A stretch of 64,000 bases of DNA. It comes from Orbus sasakiae. Lineage in GTDB: Bacteria > Pseudomonadota > Gammaproteobacteria > Enterobacterales > Orbaceae. The stretch is from positions 868,001 to 932,000 of the forward strand of contig NZ_BAABHY010000001.1 of NCBI RefSeq assembly GCF_039542345.1, in the 5' to 3' direction. Position numbers and translations under genes: made by a program. This document shows positions 58,338 to 64,000 of the stretch, piece by piece. The stretch's first letter is position 1, and each line of letters begins with the position of its first letter. The notes beneath the pieces are model-generated. The model searched no databases, had not been told where the DNA came from, and was given only the letters and a program-made list of their open reading frames with translations.

Positions 58338-59861
58338 ATGTTAGACCCTATTATTATTGCGAAATCTTACCAAGATCATAAAGATCTTGCCATTCTACCT
58401 GCTTTAGCCAATCGCCATGGTTTAATTACGGGAGCAACAGGAACCGGTAAAACCGTAACATTGCAAAAAATGGCTGAAAGCTTTGCACAAATCGGTGTAC
58501 CAGTTTTCCTCGCTGATATCAAAGGTGACTTGACGGGCTTAGGTGTGAAAGCCACCGCATCTGAAAAATTACTTGCACGATTGGCCTCAATTGGCGTGAC
58601 AGATTGGCAGCCTGAATCATCAATCATTGAGTTGTGGGATGTTTATGGCGAAAAAGGTTTACCAGTACGGGCGACAGTTAGTGATATTGGGCCGTTACTG
58701 TTAAGCCGTTTACTTAATTTAAATGAAGTCCAATCGGGTATTTTGCAACTTGTTTTTAAAATTGCTGACGATAATCAATTACAACTTATTGATTTTAAAG
58801 ATCTTCGAGAGTTAGTCAAATTTGTGGGTGATAATGCGAAATCATTTACTACTGATTATGGTAATGTCTCATCGGCTTCAATTGGTGCGATTCAACGCAG
58901 TTTATTAACGTTTGAACAACAGGGCGCTGAATTCTTTTTAGGTGAACCGATGTTGGACATCGCCGATTTGATGCAACGTGATGTTAGTGGTAAAGGTAAA
59001 ATTAATATTTTAGAGTGTGCAAAATTAATCAATTCACCAAAACTGTATTCTGTGTTTTTATTATGGCTACTATCAGAATTGTTTGAACGCTTACCCGAAG
59101 TCGGTGATGTCGAAAAACCAAAATTAGTGTTCTTTTTTGACGAAGCCCATTTGCTATTTAGTGGTATTTCTAAAGTATTATTAGAAAAAATTGAGCATGT
59201 GGTACGTTTAATCCGTTCTAAGGGGGTTGGCGTCTATTTTGTTACTCAAAATCCAACCGATATTCCTGATACGGTTTTAGGGCAACTCGGTAATCGCATT
59301 CAACATGCTTTACGTGCTTTTTCGGTTAAAGATCAAAAAGCCGTGCGAGCGGCAGCGCAAACTATGCGTCAAAATCCAAACATTGATACTGAAAAAGTTA
59401 TCACTGAATTAGGAGTGGGTGAAGCGCTAATTTCATTTCTAGATGAGAAAGGGCGACCGAATATCGTTGAACGTGGAATGATTATTGCGCCGTGTTCATT
59501 AATGGGTATGATGCCCGCTGATGAGCAAAATGCGATTATTAACCAATCTAATTTATACCTTAAATATGCTGAAACAGTGAATCGTGAATCGGCTTATGAA
59601 AAATTAACGAATGGTTTTAAATTGCCCACGAGTCAAACATCAAAAAATGATGTAACACAAAATCAAACATCTGACAGTCAAACTGAATCAGGTGGCTTGT
59701 GGGGAATGATACGGGACTTTTTATTTGGTGGAAAAGGTCCTCGTGGCGGTCAAAAAGATGGCTTAGCTCAAAAAGTTGCAAAGAGCACGACACGACAAAT
59801 TGCCAATAAAATTGGCCGTGAAATTACTCGTGGTATCTTGGGTGGCAATAAGCGTAAATAG
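58338..59861 (+). CDS. HerA-like ATPase of the DUF853 (YjgR) family
   Basis: P-loop ATPase of 507 residues related to HerA/FtsK-type translocases. Walker A is GATGTGKTVT (about residues 32-41); Walker B is in LVFFFDEAHLLF (about 266-277). The later arginine-finger region includes QLGNRIQHALRAFSVKDQKAV. The C-terminal 60 residues are low-complexity and basic, typical of this family. Biochemical roles for YjgR-type proteins are unclear, with DNA pumping or repair suggested. It is monocistronic with its own terminator downstream. Confidence 0.93.
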   Translation: MLDPIIIAKSYQDHKDLAILPALANRHGLITGATGTGKTVTLQKMAESFAQIGVPVFLADIKGDLTGLGVKATASEKLLARLASIGVTDWQPESSIIELWDVYGEKGLPVRATVSDIGPLLLSRLLNLNEVQSGILQLVFKIADDNQLQLIDFKDLRELVKFVGDNAKSFTTDYGNVSSASIGAIQRSLLTFEQQGAEFFLGEPMLDIADLMQRDVSGKGKINILECAKLINSPKLYSVFLLWLLSELFERLPEVGDVEKPKLVFFFDEAHLLFSGISKVLLEKIEHVVRLIRSKGVGVYFVTQNPTDIPDTVLGQLGNRIQHALRAFSVKDQKAVRAAAQTMRQNPNIDTEKVITELGVGEALISFLDEKGRPNIVERGMIIAPCSLMGMMPADEQNAIINQSNLYLKYAETVNRESAYEKLTNGFKLPTSQTSKNDVTQNQTSDSQTESGGLWGMIRDFLFGGKGPRGGQKDGLAQKVAKSTTRQIANKIGREITRGILGGNKRK

Positions 59862-59937
59862 TCTCATTTTTTTGATTTTGTCGACTTTATCCCATTAATT
59901 TGAAGAGATTAATCTGCATTTTGGCGCAAAATTTAGG

Positions 59938-59970
59938 CTAAAAAAAGCGATCACTATGGTCGCTTTTTTT
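59938..59970 (+). terminator. Intrinsic terminator after the HerA-like ATPase
   Basis: An A-run plus GCGA on the left pairs with TCGC and a long T-run on the right (59941-59970), with a nine-base loop. It lies about 80 bases after the stop codon. Confidence 0.88.
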
Positions 59971-60188
59971 TATGCAATCTAATGCTATATTATTCGCTGA
60001 AAATAAATAATAATTAATAAAAAACAGGTAATTAAAAATTTGTGTATTGATTGTTTTTTGAATAGATCATGATGTTTACTCACGTTACTAGCGCACCATA
60101 TGATATCAAAAAGGGTTTTGCTGTCCATGACTTGTCTCAAAAATAATACTGTAACATTTTCATTTATTTAGTTTTTTATTTAAAAAAA

Positions 60189-60207
60189 ATGATTGCTATT
60201 CATTATG
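60189..60207. promoter_or_regulatory. Fur-like operator, possibly overlapping a promoter
   Basis: The 19 bases ATGATTGCTATTCATTATG match the Fur consensus at 12 of 19 positions. A -10-like TATGAT (60204-60209) overlaps its end, so bound repressor would block a promoter starting near 60216. The -35 is poor. Confidence 0.4.
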
Positions 60208-60215
60208 ATTTGATT

Positions 60216-60355
60216 AAACTCTTTTCCGTTAATGTCATTTAAGTTAATTAGGTAACTCGCACGATGAAGCAACGTAATGGATTATATTTCGAACGTACCG
60301 TTTTTAGACTAATTAATTTATATTTTTAGATCCTCCAATTTGGGGGATTTTTTTT
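60216..60355 (+). ncRNA. Candidate small RNA or leader with attenuator
   Basis: A putative transcript beginning after the Fur-like box and ending at the terminator at 60330-60355 would be about 140 bases. Its stem uses ATCCTCC and GGGGGAT (one G-U pair) with eight T residues. The unit stands alone, with no coding gene that would need this terminator. It could be an iron-responsive sRNA, or a leader whose attenuation controls the amidohydrolase 47 bases downstream. There is no homology evidence. Confidence 0.35.
60330..60355 (+). terminator. Strong terminator just upstream of the amidohydrolase gene
   Basis: ATCCTCC (60330-60336) pairs with GGGGGAT (60342-60348) around AATTT, directly followed by eight T residues. 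It is positioned as an sRNA 3' end or an attenuator. Confidence 0.88.
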
Positions 60356-60401
60356 GCCTGCAATTTATGAACGTAATAGTAAAAGAGAGCGAGAGATTAT
60401 C

Positions 60402-61415
60402 ATGACCAATAAAGATATTTTATTAGCAAGCCGAGATCAAAGTTTAAAAGCTTATTTAATTAACAGTATTAAACAAAATGGTGGGTGGGTGAATGCTCAT
60501 ATGCACGCTGACCGTGCTTTTACAATTACGCGAGACAGTTTTGATGTTTATCAAAAACAAACCTTAATGCAAAAATGGGATACACTCGATAGAATTAAAG
60601 CCGCAATGTCTGAAGATGATTACTATCGCCATTTTAGTATGGCCGTCGAACGGATGATCGAGCAAGGCGTGACGGTAATGGGCTCGTTTATCGATATTGA
60701 TCCTATTGCACAAGAACGTGCTATCAAAGCGGCGATAAAAGCACGTGAAACGTATAAAAATGATATTACGATTAAATTAGTCAATCAAACATTAAAAGGT
60801 GTGATTGATAAGGAAGCGCGCTACTGGTTTGATAAAGGTGCAGATCTTGTCGATATCATTGGTGGTTTACCAAGACGAGATGAACGTGATCATGGTGTTG
60901 GTATGGGGCTAGTACATTTGGATGTATTAATGCAAACCGGTAAAAAATTGGGTAAAATGGTGCATGTTCATGTTGATCAATTTAATTCACAAGACGAAGT
61001 GGAAACAGAACAATTAACCGATAAAACGATTGAACATGGCATGCATGGTAAAGTCGTTGCAATTCATAGCATTTCAATTACGGCACATAGCCTTGAATAT
61101 CGTCAAAAACTTTATCAAAAAATGAAAGAAGCGAAAATGATGGTCATCGCATGCCCATTTGCATGGATTGATAGTCCAAGACGTGAAGATCAAGGTCCAA
61201 CCCGTAATTCACTCACCCCGGTTGATGAACTCTCAACTGCAGGTATACCGGTCGCAATTGGGACAGATAATATCAGTGATTATATGTTACCATTTTCAAC
61301 TGGTAACATGTGGGAAGAATTAAAATTATTAGTCACAGGTTGCCGCTACACGGATCTAGATAATGTGATTAATGTCGCAACCAAAAATGGTCGCCTTGTG
61401 CTTGGGATTGAATAA
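60402..61415 (+). CDS. Amidohydrolase family protein (cytosine-deaminase-like)
   Basis: Metal-dependent TIM-barrel hydrolase of 337 residues. The start at 60402 (MTNKDILLAS) is preceded by a GAGAG-type ribosome site. The metal ligands typical of this superfamily are visible: HMHADRAF (His33, His35), HVHVDQF (His188, His190), His222 in AIHSISI and Asp289 in GTDNISDY. The layout is that of CodA-type cytosine deaminases and related aminohydrolases, although the usual Glu after the third histidine region is replaced by Asp-Gln. The substrate may be a pyrimidine, a triazine-like ring or a hydantoin. A DHOD-like enzyme gene lies 198 bases downstream. Confidence 0.85.
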   Translation: MTNKDILLASRDQSLKAYLINSIKQNGGWVNAHMHADRAFTITRDSFDVYQKQTLMQKWDTLDRIKAAMSEDDYYRHFSMAVERMIEQGVTVMGSFIDIDPIAQERAIKAAIKARETYKNDITIKLVNQTLKGVIDKEARYWFDKGADLVDIIGGLPRRDERDHGVGMGLVHLDVLMQTGKKLGKMVHVHVDQFNSQDEVETEQLTDKTIEHGMHGKVVAIHSISITAHSLEYRQKLYQKMKEAKMMVIACPFAWIDSPRREDQGPTRNSLTPVDELSTAGIPVAIGTDNISDYMLPFSTGNMWEELKLLVTGCRYTDLDNVINVATKNGRLVLGIE

Positions 61416-61452
61416 CGACGAATAAATATCATTTTAATCTTCTTTAATGAAT

Positions 61453-61485
61453 AAAAAAAGCCCGGCTATTGCTTGTGCTTTTTTT
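61453..61485 (+). terminator. Probable terminator after the amidohydrolase gene
   Basis: An A-run plus GC (61453-61461) can pair with GC plus a T-run (61477-61485). The central loop is poorly paired, so the hairpin is weaker than its neighbours. Confidence 0.55.
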
Positions 61486-61613
61486 ATTTAATGTGTTTTC
61501 TCTATTTAAAAATAAAAATGTGGCATGGACTAAAAAACAATATATTCAATCGTAATTGATATATAATTTTAAATAGTCAATAAAGTGCTAACTAAAATTT
61601 AATAGGCTAATAA

Positions 61614-62675
61614 ATGAAAAATACAACGACTCCTTTTTATGATCCACTATTAAGTTATGAAGATAATTACCAACAAGGCCCATTTGGTGATTTTGCTGTT
61701 TCACCAAACACCATTACCAAGATGAATAAGCCAAGTCGTTTTTTAGATTTGGATGTTGATTTACCATTTGGTATTCCTGCGGGTCCTTTATTAAATGCGA
61801 ATTATGTTAAAGCAGCACTTGCATATGGATTTGATCTCTGTGTTTATAAGACAGTAAGAACCAAGGCCCATAAAAGCCATCCATTACCTAATGTATTATC
61901 AATTCATCCGAAAGGGCATCTATCTCATCATGTGGATACGGTTTTAGCTGATACAAATTATCAACAACCCGTTTCAATTACGAATTCATTTGGTGTTCCC
62001 TCATTCAATCCTGACATATGGCAAGCTGATTTAGCTGATGCAGTAAATGCTGCGAAAAAGGGACAATATGTTATTGGTAGTTTTCAAGGTACACCAGGTA
62101 ACGAAGCAACAATTGAAAAAGACTATGCATTAGCAGCACGCTTAATTAATGAAACTCATGCTCCGATTCTTGAAGCCAATTTAAGTTGTCCTAATGAAGG
62201 GGTACATAAGCTCTTATGTTTCGACTTTGATAAAGTCGAGCGCGTTGCTAAAGAGATTAAAAATGCTGTACCTGATAAACCCTTATTTTTAAAGTTAGCT
62301 TATTTTGCCAATGACAACGATGTCATGCCTCTTATTAAAAAGCTCAAAGGCGTGGTTGATGGCTTTAGCACAATTAATACATTGTCAGCAAGTCCTATTG
62401 ATAAAAATGGTCACCCTGCACTGGGCCAAGATAGGCCGACGGGTGGTGTATGCGGTGATGCGATTCGCTGGGCTGGCTTAGATATGGTGAAACGGTTAGT
62501 TCGGTTACGTGAAGAATTAGATGCGGCCTTTGCTATTATTGGTGTTGGTGGGGTATCATCTGTTGCACATTATCAAGAATATATGACAGCCGGCGCAGAT
62601 GCAGTCATGAGTGCAACTGGTGCAATGTGGAATCCTCAATTAGCATTTGATATTAAACATAATCTTAATCAATAA
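61614..62675 (+). CDS. Dihydroorotate-dehydrogenase-like flavoenzyme
   Basis: A 353-residue FMN-dependent TIM-barrel enzyme of the dihydroorotate dehydrogenase family. The signature FLDLDVDLPFGIPAGPLLNANYV, the FMN-linked KTVRTK, the catalytic-loop motif EANLSCPNEG with Cys192 at the class 1 base position, and the C-terminal IIGVGGVSSVAHYQEYMTAGADAVM are present. It is longer at the N-terminus than class 1A enzymes and lacks the class 2 membrane helix. It may be a true dihydroorotate oxidase or a paralogue of other function; pyrE elsewhere in the window belongs to the de novo pathway. A terminator follows. Confidence 0.85.
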   Translation: MKNTTTPFYDPLLSYEDNYQQGPFGDFAVSPNTITKMNKPSRFLDLDVDLPFGIPAGPLLNANYVKAALAYGFDLCVYKTVRTKAHKSHPLPNVLSIHPKGHLSHHVDTVLADTNYQQPVSITNSFGVPSFNPDIWQADLADAVNAAKKGQYVIGSFQGTPGNEATIEKDYALAARLINETHAPILEANLSCPNEGVHKLLCFDFDKVERVAKEIKNAVPDKPLFLKLAYFANDNDVMPLIKKLKGVVDGFSTINTLSASPIDKNGHPALGQDRPTGGVCGDAIRWAGLDMVKRLVRLREELDAAFAIIGVGGVSSVAHYQEYMTAGADAVMSATGAMWNPQLAFDIKHNLNQ

Positions 62676-62711
62676 GATATTGATATTAGAATGATAATGG
62701 GGATTGAAAAT

Positions 62712-62737
62712 AAATAACGCTAAAAATAGCGTTATTT
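62712..62737 (+). terminator. Intrinsic terminator after the DHOD-like gene
   Basis: AAATAACGCTA and TAGCGTTATTT form an 11-bp perfect stem with an AAAA loop, with T residues in the right arm. Confidence 0.82.
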
Positions 62738-63237
62738 AATAACGTATTTTTGAATATGAATTGCAACATGTATTGTATTCTTGCCGGTATATCTCATGAC
62801 ACAATAAATGGATCTATTGCTGTTGACAGGGTTGCCTTAGATAACAGCGGAATTATCCTTTAGTTTCCTTAATGGTCACTTTCCGCTTACAATTCAGAAA
62901 ATTATCATGAGCGAGTCAGCGCTATAGCTGTTAAATAGAATAGCATTATTGTGAGTTTTACTTATTGCTATCATTCACAAAATAAAATTGATCCTAATCA
63001 CTTTAAGGAAATAGGATATCGATACCGTCTGATGCAACAAAGTGTCATTTATCGATTTCAACTAACGGTATGTGAATATTTTTTCCTGGTGCGAATAGGG
63101 GAAATGTATGATTCTATCAGAAATAGAATTTTGCTTGATAAGAATGGTAGAAGGTATCGATAAAAGAAGGGCAAAGATCGCATTAATTCCTTGAAGTTAC
63201 ATGTTATAATACGTTGAGTTATTAATTGGAGATATAT
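62738..63237. other. Intergenic region before the ABM gene
   Basis: About 500 bases with no supported gene. A 70-codon frame at 62951-63163 lacks a ribosome site and any recognisable domain. The downstream promoter is at 63202-63210. Confidence 0.5.
63202..63210 (+). promoter_or_regulatory. Extended -10 promoter for the ABM gene
   Basis: TGTTATAAT combines an extended -10 TG with a perfect TATAAT. The start codon is 28 bases downstream, leaving a short 5' leader. Confidence 0.65.
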
Positions 63238-63528
63238 ATGAGCAAGTTAAACATTGTGGCTATTTTTACAATTAAACCTGAATATCATACTGAATTTCAG
63301 ACTGAATTTAAAAAAATTGTTGAGGGTAGTCGTCAAGAAGAAGGTTGTATTCAATATGATCTTAACCAAGATGTCAAAGACCCAAATACTTACGTTTTTA
63401 TTGAAACATGGCAATCACGTCAAGCAATTGATATACATAATACGCAAGCTCACTATAAACAATTTGCAAAATTTGCTGAAGGTAAAGTGGCTAAAAAAAC
63501 CGTTCATGTTATGAAACAAGTGATTTAG
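63238..63528 (+). CDS. Antibiotic biosynthesis monooxygenase-domain protein (YgiN-like)
   Basis: A 96-residue single ABM domain. The start at 63238 has GGAG 7 bases upstream; an earlier TTG at 63226 lies on that site. Pattern: NIVAIFTIKPEYHTEFQTEF, then GCIQYDLNQDVKDPNTYVFIETW and HYKQFAKFAEGKV, with His and Trp residues of the family core. YgiN-type proteins act as quinol monooxygenases or detoxify reactive carbonyls as dimers. Its own promoter and terminator make it monocistronic. Confidence 0.92.
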   Translation: MSKLNIVAIFTIKPEYHTEFQTEFKKIVEGSRQEEGCIQYDLNQDVKDPNTYVFIETWQSRQAIDIHNTQAHYKQFAKFAEGKVAKKTVHVMKQVI

Positions 63529-63565
63529 TTAATTTCTATTTTTATTGCTTAGATATTTTTATATT

Positions 63566-63587
63566 AAAGCGCCTTATTGGCGCTTTT
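63566..63587. terminator. Bidirectional terminator between the ABM and GST genes
   Basis: AAAGCGCC (63566-63573) and GGCGCTTT (63579-63586) form a stem with a TTATT loop, with T or A runs on each side. It overlaps the GST stop codon. Confidence 0.88.
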
Positions 63588-64000
63588 TATTATTTAAACG
63601 GTAGGGCTCATCCATTGCAATAAAATCATTTTCGTTAAGGGCATCGTCAACCCATTCTTTAATACCTTTTGTTTGCCAAATAACATCAATATAATCTGCT
63701 ACCTTAGGTGACATCGTGATATCAAAATTTTTTAATCGTATACACATTGGTGCATAAAAAGCATCAGCAATAGTGAAATCACCAAATAAATAGGCCCCTT
63801 CCGATTTATCTAGCATGGATGAAATATAACGATCAAAAAAGGCAACTTCTTGTTTGACTTGTCTATGATCACGTAAAATGATCTGTCCCCATTCAGCAAA
63901 TTTAGCTTCAATATTCATTGGCAAATAGCGACGAATTTGCGGATAACCACTATGCATTTGGGCTGTGACACACCTTGCTTTTGCTTTTAAGCGTGTTTGA
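63574..64000 (-). CDS. Glutathione S-transferase family protein, 5' end outside the window
   Basis: C-terminal part of a glutathione S-transferase. The frame stays open through base 64000 (reading ARCVTAQMHSGYPQIRRYLPMNIE), so the start and the N-terminal thioredoxin-like glutathione-binding domain lie beyond the window. The visible helical domain has AQMHSGYPQIRRYLPMN, the N-capping/hydrophobic-staple region LFGDFTIADAFYAPM and a C-terminal helix WQTKGIKEWVDDAL. An internal ATG at 63957 is not the true start. Function is probably detoxification; substrate class not determined. Confidence 0.9.
   Translation of the reverse strand, partial: QTRLKAKARCVTAQMHSGYPQIRRYLPMNIEAKFAEWGQIILRDHRQVKQEVAFFDRYISSMLDKSEGAYLFGDFTIADAFYAPMCIRLKNFDITMSPKVADYIDVIWQTKGIKEWVDDALNENDFIAMDEPYRLNNKKRQ

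Larger units (their letters stand above)
59862..60401. other. Long intergenic region carrying a possible small RNA or attenuator
   Basis: These 540 bases hold the terminator of the ATPase gene (59938-59970), then AT-rich sequence, a Fur-like box (60189-60207), and a second strong terminator (60330-60355) just ahead of the amidohydrolase. No protein gene is supported in the middle. Confidence 0.6.

Noticed and set aside
60216..60355. Direct RyhB orthologue
   Set aside because: A GAAGCA element is present but the partner TGCTTC and the conserved RyhB core are not, so orthology is not supported. Only a generic Fur-linked RNA is proposed.
60216..60355. Purine or other known riboswitch ahead of the amidohydrolase
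   Set aside because: The conserved purine riboswitch core (TATA...CCTAATGATATGG-like) is absent, and no other known aptamer pattern was recognised.
62951..63163. A 70-codon open frame before the ABM gene
   Set aside because: It has no ribosome site, no recognisable domain and an ordinary AT-rich composition. Nothing distinguishes it from a chance frame in intergenic DNA.
1..64000. CRISPR arrays, insertion sequences and prophage genes
   Set aside because: No regularly spaced direct repeats, transposase frames or phage structural genes were seen anywhere in the window.

Overview
The window is a low-GC gammaproteobacterial chromosome segment. Conserved blocks follow enteric gene order: hemA-prfA-prmC-kdsA divergent from lolB-ispE, yfbV divergent from ackA-pta, rph-pyrE divergent from yicC, yggS-yggT divergent from yggR, and rnm-yciO-rluB. 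RNase T, EpmC, RraB, PriC and LolB confine it to the gammaproteobacteria. The AT-rich composition, the aryl-polyene-like gene end and the gut-type fermentation genes suggest a host-associated lineage such as the Orbaceae (Gilliamella/Frischella-like). That placement is an inference; no 16S gene is present.

Layout. 1-4020: the 3' end of a cluster with an ABC-2 exporter (ATPase cut by the window edge, permease), an aryl-polyene-type acyl carrier protein, a ketosynthase and a short ketosynthase-like protein. 4039-10113: housekeeping genes (rnt, DUF4260, dinB with a LexA-like box, a SIMPL-domain protein, pyrE, rph, yicC). 10530-11203: a decayed CatB/Vat-type acetyltransferase. 11505-14018: an unrecognised membrane transporter beside an M20 peptidase. 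14058-25259: zupT, yggT, yggS, yggR, a 4-TM protein with an internal repeat, cysK, priC, yfbV, ackA-pta, guaA. 25339-29085: a one-strand set of LysR regulator, NepI-like efflux pump, secreted esterase and cyclophilin-like protein. 29110-38220: ispE, lolB, hemA, prfA, prmC, kdsA, rraB, rnm, yciO, rluB. 38313-47758: metabolic and efflux genes (acetolactate synthase, AEC permease, PACE pump, aldo/keto reductase, Bcr-type pump, Fe-alcohol dehydrogenase, LysR/SDR pair). 48036-52573: a small exported protein, epmC, then a polymorphic deaminase toxin with a candidate immunity gene and a frameshifted toxin remnant, next to tRNA-Arg(TCT). 52931-64000: DUF421, an NlpE-like lipoprotein, a LysR-controlled acetoacetate/acetate CoA-transferase operon, a HerA-like ATPase, an amidohydrolase preceded by a possible sRNA or attenuator, a dihydroorotate-dehydrogenase-like enzyme, an ABM monooxygenase and a GST cut by the window edge.

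Together the metabolic genes describe a fermenter: acetyl-CoA to acetate (Pta-AckA), pyruvate to acetolactate (AlsS), aldehyde reduction (Fe-ADH, AKR), and short-chain acid or acetoacetate activation (AtoDA-AtoB). The most interesting accessory items are three. First, the toxin/immunity locus has a base-composition break and a degenerate fragment of a second toxin copy. Second, the ketosynthase has Asn where the first catalytic His is expected. Third, an RNA-like unit (Fur-like box, short transcribed region, strong terminator) lies at 60189-60355.
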